Shown: positions 1 to 11,340 of the stretch, piece after piece | Position numbering within the stretch: position 1 is the first letter of the stretch | Layout: every line of letters starts with the position of its first letter | Source of the DNA: Sphaerobacter sp. | Lineage (GTDB): Bacteria; Chloroflexota; Chloroflexia; Thermomicrobiales; Thermomicrobiaceae | Reading direction: 5' to 3' | Assembly: GCA_029961075.1 (NCBI GenBank) | Contig: JASBVL010000027.1 | Span: 32,495 to 96,494, forward strand | Length of the DNA: 64,000 nt | The notes under the pieces: model-generated | Seen by the model: only the letters and a program-made list of their open reading frames with translations | Told to the model about the DNA's origin: nothing | The model's database searches: none | Program-made: the position numbers and the translations under genes

Positions 1-1271
1 AAGATCGCGTTCACCAGCAGCACGTCGTAGTGCTTCATGGCGGCGAGGGCCCGCGGGTAGTCGTCGCCGATGAAGAGGTGGATCGGCTCCCAGGCCACGC
101 CGTCGCGCTCCGCCATGTTGGCGTACTTAGTTTTGATCCGCCCCACGATCGTGTTGATGTCGTCCAGGTAGTCGACGTACTCGGCCACCTCCAGCCGGGA
201 CGGCACCAGGAAGGCGAGGAAGTTCACCCGGCCGATGAACTCCGGGTGCTGCTCCAGGAAGCGATCATAGGCGTGGAAGCCCCGCACGATGTTCTTGCTC
301 GGCTCGGCGCGATCCACCCGGAGGATGGTGTACTCGTTGAAGAACGACTTGAGGTGCTCTTCGTGGCGCAGGGCGTCCTCGCTGGCCGCGACCCGGCGTA
401 CGGCGTCCACGTCGATCGAGATCGGGTAGGAGCGCACGTAGGTGGTGCGCCCGCGGTAGTGGATCTCGCGCCGGCGGTAGTCGATGTCCACGTCGTCCAA
501 CGTCGCCTCGCAGGTGTAGATGAAGCTGCGCGCGTGACGCGGCGTCTGGAAGCCGACGATGTCGTTCGCCAGCATGCTGTGGCAGATCGCCCGGCGGAAC
601 GCCTCGGGCAGCAGGCGCCAGTAGTCGGGGTCCGGCCAGGGGATGTGGACGAAGTGCTGCAAGACGAGATCAGGCCGCGCCTCGCGCAGGTAGCCCGCCA
701 CGAGGTAGAGATGATAGTCCTGCAGCATCACCACCGGCGGCTGGGCGCTGGCCTCGACCGCGGCCAGGATCTCATCGGCGAACTGCCGGTTCACCGTCAC
801 GTAGCCGGAGTTCCAGGCATGCCAGATATTGTGGTCGATGTCCGGCTGGCGCGGGGTGTCCCACAGGTAGTGCTGCAGAAACCACAGGAGGGGGTTGCTG
901 ATCTGGTTGTAGTAGCCGTCGTAGGCGTCGGGATCGGAGACGACGAAGCGCACCCGGAAGTCGGTGTCGTCCGGCTGGATGACCGCTTCGCCTCGCTCCT
1001 CGGCCAGCCGGGCGCGCAGGCGGTCGCCGTCCGTCATCGCGGCCGCGACCCACACCGCGTCGGTGAAGCGGCTGACCGCGCTGATCGCCGTCACCACACC
1101 GCCGGTCCCACGCCGCGTGCTGAAGGAGCCGTCAGGTTCAAGGTGGAACTCGACCGGGCCACGATTCGACGCGATGATCAGGGTCACCCGGCTGAGGAGA
1201 TCGCGCGCCGAATTGGGGAGACCGCGCCGCTCCCCTGCCTCGTTGGTTGCCGCTGCATGCTCGTCAGCCAC
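1..1271 (-). CDS. otsA: Trehalose-6-phosphate synthase (GT20), C-terminally cut by window edge
   Basis: This enzyme makes trehalose 6-phosphate from a nucleotide-sugar glucose donor and glucose 6-phosphate in the cytoplasm; trehalose is a compatible solute and heat protectant. The visible 423 residues start with a short variable tail, then LIIASNRGPVEF (N-terminal substrate loop), WHAWNSGY, VMLQDYHLYLV and HFVHIPWPDPDYW in the N-terminal Rossmann half, followed by RVDRAEPSKNIVRGF (the donor-binding R and K of GT20), FLVPSR and the beginning of DVLLVNAIF. The rest lies outside the window. No ATG is available in frame; GTG at 1271 is chosen because a GAGGGACAG sequence sits just upstream. It is divergent from the zinc-ribbon gene. 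A phosphatase partner, if any, would be off-window. Confidence 0.93.
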   Translation of the reverse strand, partial: MADEHAAATNEAGERRGLPNSARDLLSRVTLIIASNRGPVEFHLEPDGSFSTRRGTGGVVTAISAVSRFTDAVWVAAAMTDGDRLRARLAEERGEAVIQPDDTDFRVRFVVSDPDAYDGYYNQISNPLLWFLQHYLWDTPRQPDIDHNIWHAWNSGYVTVNRQFADEILAAVEASAQPPVVMLQDYHLYLVAGYLREARPDLVLQHFVHIPWPDPDYWRLLPEAFRRAICHSMLANDIVGFQTPRHARSFIYTCEATLDDVDIDYRRREIHYRGRTTYVRSYPISIDVDAVRRVAASEDALRHEEHLKSFFNEYTILRVDRAEPSKNIVRGFHAYDRFLEQHPEFIGRVNFLAFLVPSRLEVAEYVDYLDDINTIVGRIKTKYANMAERDGVAWEPIHLFIGDDYPRALAAMKHYDVLLVNAI

Positions 1272-1560
1272 CTGTCCCTCGCATCCCGTTGTGCTGGTCG
1301 ACTCGTGCAGTGCCGGGGCTCGCCACCCGTGCGCCGTGGCGTGGCCGGGCAGTGAGTGGCGACGCCGCGCCTGGTGTGCCGATGCGCCTCGTGCTCGCTG
1401 GTCGAACGTAGGCTGGCAGGCGGCGCTGGGTGCGGTGCCAGGAACACCACTGCCTCCAACCGTGACCCCCGGGCCGCGTCCCTCGTAATCTCGATCCTAC
1501 CACAGCCTCTCGCGCGCTTCCGGCCCCCGGCCCGGCTCGCGAACATATCCGTTTCCGCGT

Positions 1561-1586
1561 CAGATGGCGTAGAATGGCACCATCTG
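1561..1586 (+). promoter_or_regulatory. Promoter -10 inside an inverted repeat, zinc-ribbon gene
   Basis: TAGAAT (1570-1575) is a good -10 hexamer; no clear -35 is visible. It sits in the centre of a perfect 7-bp inverted repeat, CAGATGG (1561-1567) and CCATCTG (1580-1586), separated by 12 nt, which looks like a repressor operator. Transcription would start near 1582, downstream of the ATG at 1574, so translation must start further on. Confidence 0.45.
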
Positions 1587-1657
1587 GTGGCTCCCAGTCG
1601 ATCGTGTTGCGCGACGCTGAGGTGGCCGTTTGTGTCCCGGAGGAGGCGAGGCTGGCC

Positions 1658-1975
1658 GTGGCTCGCCCCGGAGATCGGATCTGTCCTGACTGCGGCAGCG
1701 GCCGCACCGAGCTGGTCCAGCGGGGGCTGGCAGGGCTGGTCAACGCGACGGACCAGTACTATCGCTGCCACGACTGCGGGCGCATCACCTATGAGATCCT
1801 GGCGCGGACCGCGCGCGAGATCCGCGCCGGGCGGATCGAGCCGGGCCGGGTGATCCGCGCCGCCGGCCATCCCTACACCGTGCGCCGCGTCCTCAAGATC
1901 GGGGTCAACGAGTACCTGGTCTACCTGCGGCCCGCCGAGGACCCCTTCCCGATGTCCGGCCCTCGGTCGCGATAG
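1658..1975 (+). CDS. Small zinc-ribbon protein of unknown function
   Basis: The product (105 aa) has an N-terminal zinc ribbon, CPDC about residue 9 and CHDC about residue 37, spaced like a treble-clef/ribbon knuckle, followed by a basic segment and a short beta-rich tail (VIRAAGHPYTVRRVLKIG). I do not recognise a named family; similar small ribbons bind RNA, DNA or partner proteins, but nothing here decides which. The start is GTG at 1658, with GGAGGAGGCGAGG just upstream; the longer frame from ATG 1574 is unlikely because that ATG overlaps the promoter -10. It is divergent from otsA and convergent with the secreted protein gene. Confidence 0.7.
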   Translation: MARPGDRICPDCGSGRTELVQRGLAGLVNATDQYYRCHDCGRITYEILARTAREIRAGRIEPGRVIRAAGHPYTVRRVLKIGVNEYLVYLRPAEDPFPMSGPRSR

Positions 1976-2036
1976 GGCGTGTCCCCCTCATCCCTGCGCC
2001 CCCGCCTCCCCATGGGGCGAGCGGGGAGAGACCCCG

Positions 2037-2067
2037 CCGGGCCGGTCGGGGGTGGCGGCCGGCCCGG
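2037..2067. terminator. GC-rich hairpin between convergent genes
   Basis: CCGGGCCGG (2037-2045) and CCGGCCCGG (2059-2067) form a perfect 9-bp stem with a 13-nt loop, 5 nt after the stop of the minus-strand secreted protein gene and downstream of the plus-strand zinc-ribbon gene. There is no T-run on either side, so it would be a U-less, possibly bidirectional terminator. Confidence 0.45.
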
Positions 2068-2072
2068 GCGCA

Positions 2073-4616
2073 TCACGGCCCCCCGGCGAGCCAGTCGATG
2101 GTCGCGGCGGCGGTCTGCCCCGCCGCCGCAACCGTGAGCGTGTCCCGGCCAGGGTTGGCGCCGGTCCAGGAGCAGGTGGCCGTGCCGTCCGCGCCGGTCG
2201 GGCCGCTGACCGCCGCTGCGACCGCGGCGTTGGCGGAGCCCGCCGCCAGCGCGCAGGCCACGGCGACGCCCGGCACCGGGTTCCGCGCCGCCGAGCCGTC
2301 AGTGACGCGGACGGTCACGGTGTGCGCCGTGCCCACCGGCGCGCTGGCGGACGCGGGCTCGACGGCGAGCGCGCGGCTGAGGCCGAGGGTCCACGACGTC
2401 TGGCGCGTCTCCCGCTCGCCCGGGTCGCGCACCCCGTCGCGGTCCCCGTCGACCCAGACCTCGAGCGTGTCGAGGCCGAGCGCCCCGTTGGACGCGTAGG
2501 CGAGGGTCGCCTGCCCCGCGCCGTCGGTGGTCGCGGACACGACCCTACCCGCGTTCGGCCCACTCTGCACCGCCAACTGCACCGGCACGCCCGGCAGCGG
2601 GTCCTGGAACTGATCGGAGACCGTCACCGTCGCGCGGTACGGGGGTGGGGTGCCCTGCTCGTCGGTGACCGGCTGCGCGTCCGGCCCCCAGGAGACGGCG
2701 AAGGTCCGGAAGAAGCGGGGGCTGGCGTGGGACGTCACCGCCAGGGAGTAGACCGCCGAGCCGTCGCCACCCACCGCATGGTTCACATTGTTCGACACGC
2801 CCACCAGCGTGCCCGCGCCGACGGCGCCCACCACGGCCGACCCGACCAGGCCCGCCGGCTGCTCGCTCAGGTTCAGCGTGGAGAGCGTGGCGCCCGCGCC
2901 GGCTGGCAGCGGGAAGCGCAGCGGCGCCTCCGCGTCGTTCGCGGCCACCGTCGGTGCGACCGGCACCCCGCTGGGGTCGACGAACTGTACCCAGGCCTCC
3001 ACGGCCGCGCCGCTCGGGTTGAACAGGTTGATCCCGGAGGTGTCGCCCATCCCGGTGCTCGGGTTGCCCTTCTGCACCAGCGGCAGCGCCAGCAGCGCCT
3101 CGTACAGGACGCGCCCGTTCACTGGCGTGCCGGCCGACGCGGCCTCCCGGCCCCCACCCTGGGCACGGCTGGCCGGGTAGGACAGGGCGTGGCCCTGGCC
3201 CTGCCCGCCCAGGTACTTCACCTCGTCGATGGCCGCCACCAGCGGCGCCGTGCCCGCGATCCGGACCGCGGTCACCTGGCTCTCCCCGAGGCCGAAGCTG
3301 CCCGTCGCCGGGATGTAGACGTACTCCATGGCCCGCGGCGGGATAGTCACCATCTCGGCCGCCACCACGTTGCTGCTGTAGTTGTAGTAGGTCACCGTCA
3401 CCTGGTTGTACACGCTGGCCAGGTTGGCGACGTTGATGCCGGTGTTCCAGCCGTTGTAGTCGCGGAACACCAGCGGGCCGAACTTCTCGGTCGGGCTGGC
3501 CGCCCCATCGTCGGTGCGGGGCTGGCCCACGGTGGTCAGCAGCATGCCGGTCACGGGCTTGACGCGGAAGGCCGCCGCCACCACGGCGTGGGTGGCGTCG
3601 ACCCAGACCGCGCCGACCGCGCCCTCCGGGAAGCCGGCGTCCGCCCTCAGGTCGACCCGCACCGTCTCGCCGGCCTTCAGGGTCTTGCCGGAGAGGAGCA
3701 TGGCGCTCGGGCCGGCGAAGCCCTGGCCGCCGGCGGCGTAGAAGGTCGCGCTGACCGAGGTGGGCTTGCCCGAGACGTTGGTGATGACCAGCACGCTGTT
3801 CCAGCCGTTGTTGGTCTGCACGATCGGCACGACCCAGCGGGACTGGCCCTCGAGCGGCGCCCCGCCGTTGCCCGCCAGCGCCACATCCCCGGCCGGGATG
3901 GCGCTGTAGCCGTCGACGGCCGCGGTCGCGCTGGTGGTGCGGACGCCCACCGTCCCGACGGTGTGCTTCTCGACGCCGGCGATGCGCGGCAGCGGGCAGG
4001 CGAAGCGGTAGGTCAGGGTGTAGCTGCTGCCCGCGTTCGGCTCGGCGCCCTTCGGGCTCCAGACGATGGCGAGCTGGCCGTGGCGGTACTCCCAGGTGAA
4101 ATCGACGCCCGCGGCGAAGACCTTGCCGCCCTGGGTCACGCTGACCGCGTCGACCGTGCGCGGCGCCGGGGCCGGCAGCGTCGCCGTGTCGACCGTGCCG
4201 CGCTGGCTCCCGCGGCTGACGACCGTACTGCCCCCCGCGCACAGCCCCGCGCCGGCCAGGTCATCGAGGTCGTGCCAGGTGGCGGAGGCGATCACGCCCG
4301 CGCCCGGCTCCGGCAGGCCGAGCTCGCTGGCGTCCCAGGTCTGCGCGGCGCGCGGGTTGAGCGTCAGGCGCGCCAGGGTGCGCCCGGCCGCGTCGGTCAC
4401 GGTCACGTCGACCGGGAAGACCTCCAGATTCTGCACCGTGATCGCGCCGGTGATGCCGTCGATGCCGCCGAGCGCATCATGGTAGGGCACCCAGGGGAAA
4501 TAGAGCGTCGGCTGGCCCGGCTCCTCGGGCGCGGCCCTGGCCGTCGCGGCGGGGCCGATGATGAGGCTTGCGAGGAGGCTGAGTCCCAGCAGGGCGCGCA
4601 GCCAGGTTCGTCCCAA
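2073..4616 (-). CDS. Secreted repeat protein with C-terminal Ig-like (Big) domains
   Basis: 847 aa, exported: the N terminus has a basic residue pair, a hydrophobic core (ALLGLSLLASLII) and an ATARA-A cleavage site near residue 28. The body holds about four imperfect repeats of roughly 120-130 residues recognisable by G-W-N-[ST]-x-[IV]-x-[IV]-x-N or close variants (for example NNGWNSVLVITN, DYNGWNTGINVAN, GDTSGINLFN). The last 200 residues look like two bacterial Ig-like domains (Big_1 type: VTVSDQFQDPLPGVPV, ATTDGAGQATLAYA), with an EF-like DGDRDGVRDPGE stretch. The function is unknown, perhaps surface or matrix structure; there is no sortase motif or catalytic signature. The start is TTG at 4616, because AAGGAG lies 8 nt upstream and the nearby ATG is out of frame. 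Confidence 0.75.
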   Translation of the reverse strand: MGRTWLRALLGLSLLASLIIGPAATARAAPEEPGQPTLYFPWVPYHDALGGIDGITGAITVQNLEVFPVDVTVTDAAGRTLARLTLNPRAAQTWDASELGLPEPGAGVIASATWHDLDDLAGAGLCAGGSTVVSRGSQRGTVDTATLPAPAPRTVDAVSVTQGGKVFAAGVDFTWEYRHGQLAIVWSPKGAEPNAGSSYTLTYRFACPLPRIAGVEKHTVGTVGVRTTSATAAVDGYSAIPAGDVALAGNGGAPLEGQSRWVVPIVQTNNGWNSVLVITNVSGKPTSVSATFYAAGGQGFAGPSAMLLSGKTLKAGETVRVDLRADAGFPEGAVGAVWVDATHAVVAAAFRVKPVTGMLLTTVGQPRTDDGAASPTEKFGPLVFRDYNGWNTGINVANLASVYNQVTVTYYNYSSNVVAAEMVTIPPRAMEYVYIPATGSFGLGESQVTAVRIAGTAPLVAAIDEVKYLGGQGQGHALSYPASRAQGGGREAASAGTPVNGRVLYEALLALPLVQKGNPSTGMGDTSGINLFNPSGAAVEAWVQFVDPSGVPVAPTVAANDAEAPLRFPLPAGAGATLSTLNLSEQPAGLVGSAVVGAVGAGTLVGVSNNVNHAVGGDGSAVYSLAVTSHASPRFFRTFAVSWGPDAQPVTDEQGTPPPYRATVTVSDQFQDPLPGVPVQLAVQSGPNAGRVVSATTDGAGQATLAYASNGALGLDTLEVWVDGDRDGVRDPGERETRQTSWTLGLSRALAVEPASASAPVGTAHTVTVRVTDGSAARNPVPGVAVACALAAGSANAAVAAAVSGPTGADGTATCSWTGANPGRDTLTVAAAGQTAAATIDWLAGGP

Positions 4617-5035
4617 CCCATCGCTCCTTCCGCTCCACGATCCTCCGCGCGCAGACGACCCGGCGCCTGCCGGCGAGGCCGTCCCATCGTCTCCGCCACC
4701 GTGGCAGGTCCACCGGCGGGCGCTGGCCGCTGCCGGTCTTCCCGCGCAGGTGCGGTGCGGCGCGCTCCCGCGCTCGCGCGACCGCGCTGGCGTTTCGGGC
4801 GTGTTGATCGCTGCGGTGGGTTGCGTGCCGGGTCTCCCGCGATCGAGGCGACGCCGTCCCAGGGGTAGAACGTACGAGGAGCGGAGGAGGTAGCGGGGGC
4901 GGGCGCGTGCCCTGGCCGAGCGCGGGGCGCGGCGGCCCCGCCGGCGGGGTGGATGAGACGGCCCCCGGCCCCGCTCCCGGGTTGAGGCGGCGGCTCGGGG
5001 GCCACGGTGCGCGATCGGGTTGGTGTCCGACCGGG
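4617..5035. other. Intergenic region, no gene seen
   Basis: This 419-bp stretch lies between the start of the secreted protein gene and the end of the aldolase gene (both minus strand). It is about 75% G+C. I see no convincing coding frame, repeat copy or RNA gene. It must hold the promoter of the secreted protein, but no hexamer pair stands out. Confidence 0.4.
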
Positions 5036-6448
5036 TTAGGAGACCTGCATCGTCGCGGCGCGCAGCGTCTCCGGCATCGGCTTGCTGCGCTTGGTGGGGG
5101 TGACGTACTGCTCGACGAGGGCGCTCGTGCCGCCGACGTTCAGCCGGTCGAAGATGAGGTTGAAGCGCTCCTCCAGGATGGCGCCGATCCCCTGGCGCAC
5201 GTCGGCCGGGAGATCCCACATCTGGCGCTTGAAGGGGCCGAAGCCGCGCTTGCGCGTGGTGTAGTAGAACTGCGCGTCGGTCATCCCCGGCTTGCGCTCG
5301 TCGGCGTGGTGCTCCGCCAGGTAGGCGTAGATCTCGTTGCGCAGCTCGCTCGGGAAGAGCTCGCTGTCGTAGATCAGGTTCTGGAACGCCGTGGCCAGGT
5401 GCACCTCGCAGGCGTTGGCTTCGGCGAAGCGGTTGAAGGCGATCTCGGGCAGCGTCGAGGCGCCGTGCTGCACCGCGCCCGCCAAGCCGAACTCCTCGCG
5501 CGCGACCTTGGAGAGCTCGGCCAGCGTCGCGAAGTCGACCTTGACGTCGGCGATCGTGCCGTCCGGCAGGACCACGCCGCCGTGGCTGGTGCCGGTCTGG
5601 ACGCTGATCTTGCTGATCCCGACCAGGTCGCTGCCGAGCCCGGCCAGCACCTCGTTGTAGCCCTGCATGAAGGCGCGCAGCTCGTGCACGTTGCTGTTCT
5701 TGCCGCCGACCTCACCGATCTCGCCGCCGACGGAGACCATTACCCCCTCGGGCTGGTGCTGGCGGATGAAGGCGGTCAGTTCGGCGCAGTGCTGGAAGTT
5801 GAGCCGCTGCTGCTCGAACACCGTCGGCTTGCTCAGGTCGACCAGGGTGGAGGAGTCGATGTCGATGTTATAGAACCCCGCATCCAGCGCCTCGAGGGTG
5901 AGCTGCTGGACGGCCTCGATCTCCTTCTGGGGATCCTTGGCGTAGCTCTTGGCGCTGATCTGGAAGTGGTCGCCCTGGATAAAGACCGGGCCGCGGTAGC
6001 CCTCGCGCAGCGCGGCCGCCAGGACGCTGGTGGCGTACTCCTCCGGGCGCTGCTGGGTGTAGCCGATCTCGGAGCGCGCGATCTCGAAGATGAACTGCTT
6101 GCAGTCGTACCGCATCGCGGTGCGGAACACCGCGCGGGCGGTGTCGTAGGTCAGACCGCGCACGTTGATCGCCGGCGTCGTGCGGTGGTGCCACGCCCCG
6201 CGCCCGCCGGCCATGTAGTAGTCATGGATCGACGCGGGAAGCGCGCCCAGCGCCTGCGCGGCCTCCCAGATCACCCACCGGCACGCCGCCTTGACGGCGT
6301 CGTCGCCGAAGACGGCGCTGTAGACCAGGCGGTCGACCTTCTGCTCGCGAAAGGCACGCTCGTCCGTGATCGACAGCGTGCCGTCGCGGATCTCGGCCGC
6401 CGGCCTGAGATCGTCGAGGACCTCGTGAATCGAAGCATAGCCCTGCAT
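5036..6448 (-). CDS. Class II ketose-bisphosphate aldolase family protein
   Basis: 470 aa, probably a cytoplasmic zinc-dependent aldolase of the fructose/tagatose-bisphosphate class. Supporting motifs are FIQGDHFQ (metal-binding His after a beta strand), YNIDIDSSTLVDL (the catalytic Asp region), VGGEIGEVGGKN (glycine-rich phosphate/metal loop) and QHGASTLPE. It is longer than typical FbaA (about 285-360 aa), with roughly 90 extra N-terminal residues and an extended C terminus, so exact substrate specificity is uncertain; related long forms are annotated as class II aldolases in Chloroflexota. ATG 6448 is preceded by GAGGAGG at good spacing. It appears to be monocistronic; the 570 bp upstream are repeat-rich. 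Confidence 0.82.
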   Translation of the reverse strand: MQGYASIHEVLDDLRPAAEIRDGTLSITDERAFREQKVDRLVYSAVFGDDAVKAACRWVIWEAAQALGALPASIHDYYMAGGRGAWHHRTTPAINVRGLTYDTARAVFRTAMRYDCKQFIFEIARSEIGYTQQRPEEYATSVLAAALREGYRGPVFIQGDHFQISAKSYAKDPQKEIEAVQQLTLEALDAGFYNIDIDSSTLVDLSKPTVFEQQRLNFQHCAELTAFIRQHQPEGVMVSVGGEIGEVGGKNSNVHELRAFMQGYNEVLAGLGSDLVGISKISVQTGTSHGGVVLPDGTIADVKVDFATLAELSKVAREEFGLAGAVQHGASTLPEIAFNRFAEANACEVHLATAFQNLIYDSELFPSELRNEIYAYLAEHHADERKPGMTDAQFYYTTRKRGFGPFKRQMWDLPADVRQGIGAILEERFNLIFDRLNVGGTSALVEQYVTPTKRSKPMPETLRAATMQVS

Positions 6449-7015
6449 TGCCGCTGCCTCCTCGCGGTGTCGTTCGCGTGGCCCGGCCTCCGGGGGCCGG
6501 CCGCTGCCTATCTTAGCCGCAAGTCTCGGATGCAAGCCACACCCGGTGGCCCAGCAAATTCCAGGCCGGGCCGTGGCGCCGTGCTCCTGGGAGCGCCGAG
6601 TCGTGGAGGCCGGCCTCCGGCTCCCCGGTGCGCCGGGCGCGCGTCGTAGGGGCGGGCCTGGTGCCGCACGGCGCCGCCCGCCTGCGCCCGACCGCGAGAC
6701 ACCGGCCCGTCGTGCCACCAGTAGGGGAGGGGCGTGTCGGACGGAGTACCGCCCGGCGATGCGTGGTCGGCGGCGGGATGGTATTCCCACGTCGGGAGGG
6801 CACAAGGCCCTCCCCTACCAGACCAGGGGCGGCGGGCGCCTTCGTGTCATCCTGAGCGGAGCCCGGGTGAGCCGGGCGGAGTCGAAGGATCTCTCCAATA
6901 CCCTGCCAGACCACGGAGAGATCCTTCGCTGCGCTCAGGATGACAGCGGGCCGCGCAGGCGGGCGGCTCCGTCCGAGTCGAAGCGCCTGCCCGGCGCCTG
7001 CCGGAGGGATCGCCG
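6449..7015. repeat. Intergenic repeat cluster (GTAGGGG family plus GGATCTC inverted pair)
   Basis: No gene is seen here. GTAGGGG-type units (see 9008-9504) occur near 6638-6670, 6720-6740 and 6778-6832, the last being an inverted pair around CGGGAGGGCACAAGGCCCTC. From 6845 to 6945 lies a second family: TGTCATCCTGAGCG at the left and its complement CGCTCAGGATGACA at the right, with GAAGGATCTC and GAGATCCTTC inside, together a long inverted repeat of about 100 bp. Both families recur elsewhere in the window. Confidence 0.7.
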
Positions 7016-9007
<1,992 letters not shown>

Positions 9008-9504
9008 ACGTGCGTGTCCTTTCGTGCATCGTGCTGCCGGTGGTGCGTGATGGGTGAGATGCGTGTTCCGTAGTGCGTATTCCGTGTTGCGTGGTCCGTG
9101 TCCTCAGTGCGTGCGCGCTGGGCCGCGTGCCGCTGGCATGGGCCTCTCCTCCAGCGTCCGTCTCATCCGGCGTGTCTCCACCGTCTCTCCAGCGCGATCC
9201 CCCTCCAGCGCGCGGTCCTGCCAGCCTGAACGGCTCCGTGCGGGAACCGTCTTTCGGTAGGGGAGAGCCGTGTGCCGCACGGAGCTGCCCGCGTCTTAGT
9301 TAGGCGGGGACAAGCCCCGCCCCTACCGGTGGCTCGCGCCGAAGGCTTGCGGTAGGGGAGAGCCTGGTGCCGAACGGAGCCGCCCGCGCGCTCCCCGGCG
9401 CGAGCCGGCGGGCGGTGCTCCGCTCGACGAGCCCGGGCCCGCACGACCGGACCACCGCCCGACCCGCTCGCGACGACCGGCCGGCGCGGCCGCATCGCCG
9501 CCCG
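9008..9504. repeat. Intergenic repeats: heptamer string and three GTAGGGG units
   Basis: No gene is seen. From 9059 to 9112 there is a string of degenerate heptamers (TGCGTGT, TCCGTAG, TGCGTAT, TCCGTGT and similar), beginning about 50 bp upstream of the S9 gene start. Near 9257-9283, 9303-9330 and 9351-9378 are three copies of the GTAGGGG...GTGCCG or GGGGACAAGCCCC family, in both orientations. Confidence 0.7.
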
Positions 9505-10875
9505 TCAGCCCGCCGCCGACTCCCCGAACAGCGTCCAGATGGTCGCGGCGTACTTGATGCCGGCCAGGTAGTGCCCCACCGTCATGAACTCGTTGGCGGC
9601 GTGTCCGCGCCAGTCCGGCGGGCCGATCCCGGTCCCGGCCCCGGGGATGCCCAACTTGCCCGCCAGCCAGACCGCCTGCCGCCCGGACGCCGACTCGCTC
9701 GGTCGCAGCGACGGCTCGCGGCCGTAGACCCGGCGCGCCGCCTCCACCACGATGCGCGCGAAGGGGGAGTCGGCGGGCACGCGCGACGGCTCGATGCTGC
9801 CCAGGTCGTGCAGCTCGACATCGGCGAACCCGTGCTCGTCCAGGTGGCGGCGCAGGCGCTGGAAGATGTCGGCCGGGTCCTGATCGACCACCAGCCGGAA
9901 GTCGAGATTGACCGTCGCCGTCGCGGGCAGCAGCGTCTTGTTGCCCTCGCCGACGTACCCGGAGGCGAAGCCCGCTATGTTGCAGGTGGGGGTGAAGAGG
10001 AGCTGCTCCAGCGCGTCGACGCCCGAGACCCCGCCGAGGAATCGGTCGACGCCGAGGTCCCGCTGCTGCGCCGCGTCGTCCCAGCCGGCCCGCTCCAGCA
10101 GCGCGCGCTCCAGCGGCGTCGGCGGCCGCACGGCGTCGTAGAAGCCCGGGATCCGCACGCGGCCGTCGGGCCCCTTGATCGACGCCAGCGCCCAGACGAG
10201 CGTCCAGGCGGGGTTGGGCACCAGCCGGGCGCGCGCCGAGTGGAGGTCCTTGCTGCCACCCCGCGCCCGGAGCTGCACGAAGAGCAGCCCCGAGGTGCCG
10301 AGGCTGATGCGGGGCACGTCGCCGGCGTCGAAGCCGCCGTCGAACGAGAGCGCGGCGTCGGCGGCGAGCAGGTCGCGGTGGCGCTCGACGAAGGCCGGCA
10401 GGCTGGGGCTGCCGCTCTCCTCCTCGCCGTCGAAGATGAACTTGAGGTTGATCGGCAGGCCGCCCGTGGCCCGGAGCGCCTCGACCGCCTTGAGGTGCGC
10501 CATCAGGTTCCCCTTGGCGTCGGTGGCGCCGCGGCCGATGATGCGGTCCCCAACCCGCCGCGCCTCAAAGGGCGGGGACTCCCAGTCCGTCTCCGGCTCG
10601 GCCGGCTGCACGTCGTAGTGGGTGTAGATCAGCAGCGTCGGTGCGCCGGGCCGGTCGCTGGCGGCCTCGCCGTAGACGATCGGCAGGCCGTCCGTCTCCA
10701 TCACCCGGGCGGTGATCCCGACGTCGCCCATCATCTCGACCAGGAGCGCGGCGCACTCGCGCACGCCGACGTTGGCCGAGGAGATCGACGGCTGCCGGAT
10801 CAGCCGCTGCAGGTCGCCGACCAGGCGGTCGGCGTGCGCGTCGACATAAGCAGAGACCGCGGCGAGGTCGGTCAT
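9505..10875 (-). CDS. M20 family dipeptidase
   Basis: 456 aa, a zinc-dependent peptidase of the M20 family (dipeptidase/CNDP-like branch), cytoplasmic. Metal-site motifs in order are IYTHYDVQP (His and following catalytic Asp near residue 85), GRGATDAKGNL (bridging Asp), FDGEEESGSP (general base Glu and metal Glu), SFDGGF, and the C-terminal WRGHAANE metal-binding His. A lid/dimerisation domain occupies roughly residues 195-350 (LRARGGSKDLHSA). The likely role is final hydrolysis of dipeptides released by the S9 peptidases on either side. ATG 10875 is preceded by GAAGGGGGA. Confidence 0.92.
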   Translation of the reverse strand: MTDLAAVSAYVDAHADRLVGDLQRLIRQPSISSANVGVRECAALLVEMMGDVGITARVMETDGLPIVYGEAASDRPGAPTLLIYTHYDVQPAEPETDWESPPFEARRVGDRIIGRGATDAKGNLMAHLKAVEALRATGGLPINLKFIFDGEEESGSPSLPAFVERHRDLLAADAALSFDGGFDAGDVPRISLGTSGLLFVQLRARGGSKDLHSARARLVPNPAWTLVWALASIKGPDGRVRIPGFYDAVRPPTPLERALLERAGWDDAAQQRDLGVDRFLGGVSGVDALEQLLFTPTCNIAGFASGYVGEGNKTLLPATATVNLDFRLVVDQDPADIFQRLRRHLDEHGFADVELHDLGSIEPSRVPADSPFARIVVEAARRVYGREPSLRPSESASGRQAVWLAGKLGIPGAGTGIGPPDWRGHAANEFMTVGHYLAGIKYAATIWTLFGESAAG

Positions 10876-11340
10876 GGCGTCCCCCTTCGTCCGTGCCGGT
10901 GTTGCCTGCCCCGCATTGTAGCGCCGCCGCGCGCCGGTGGGGCGTGGCCGGGCGACCTCCGCCAGCGCCCGCGGGCGACCCGCCGCTGCCGTCCGGTCGC
11001 ACCCAGGGCGGCGCCATCCGCTCGCCCGCGCGGCGGCCACGCCGCAGCGGCCCCGGCCCCCTTGTCATCCTGCGCGGAGCCCGCCGCTAGGCGGGCGGCT
11101 CCGTCCGAGTCGAAGGATCTCTGCGTGGGGCGGCGGCGTCTCGTTGAGATCCTTCGCTGCGCTCAGGATGACAGGCACGTGCCCGCCGCCGCTGGTAGGG
11201 GCGGGCCTGGTGCCCTCCCGAGTTCGATGCGCGCGGGCGGCTCTGTGCGGCGCCCGCCCCGAGCGGAGAACGGCGCGCGTCACCACGGGGGGCGGGGCCC
11301 AGCCAGCGCCGGGCGCCGCCCAGGATGGCCGCCATCGCAC
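10876..11340. repeat. Intergenic repeats: GGATCTC inverted pair and GTAGGGG unit
   Basis: No gene is seen. A copy of the GTCATCCTG...GAAGGATCTC family spans about 11062-11174 with its inverted partner (GAGATCCTTCGCTGCGCTC), followed by a GTAGGGGCGGGCCTGGTGCC unit near 11193-11220. This is the same two-family arrangement as in 6449-7015. Confidence 0.65.

Noticed and set aside
2052..4868. A 938-codon plus-strand open frame opposite the secreted protein gene
   Set aside because: It is the antisense of a gene with a signal peptide, ribosome site and recognisable domains; its product is low-complexity Arg/Ala/Gly sequence. Similar long antisense frames at 30-1355, 9367-13242, 44569-46833 and 51218-53407 were dropped for the same reason.
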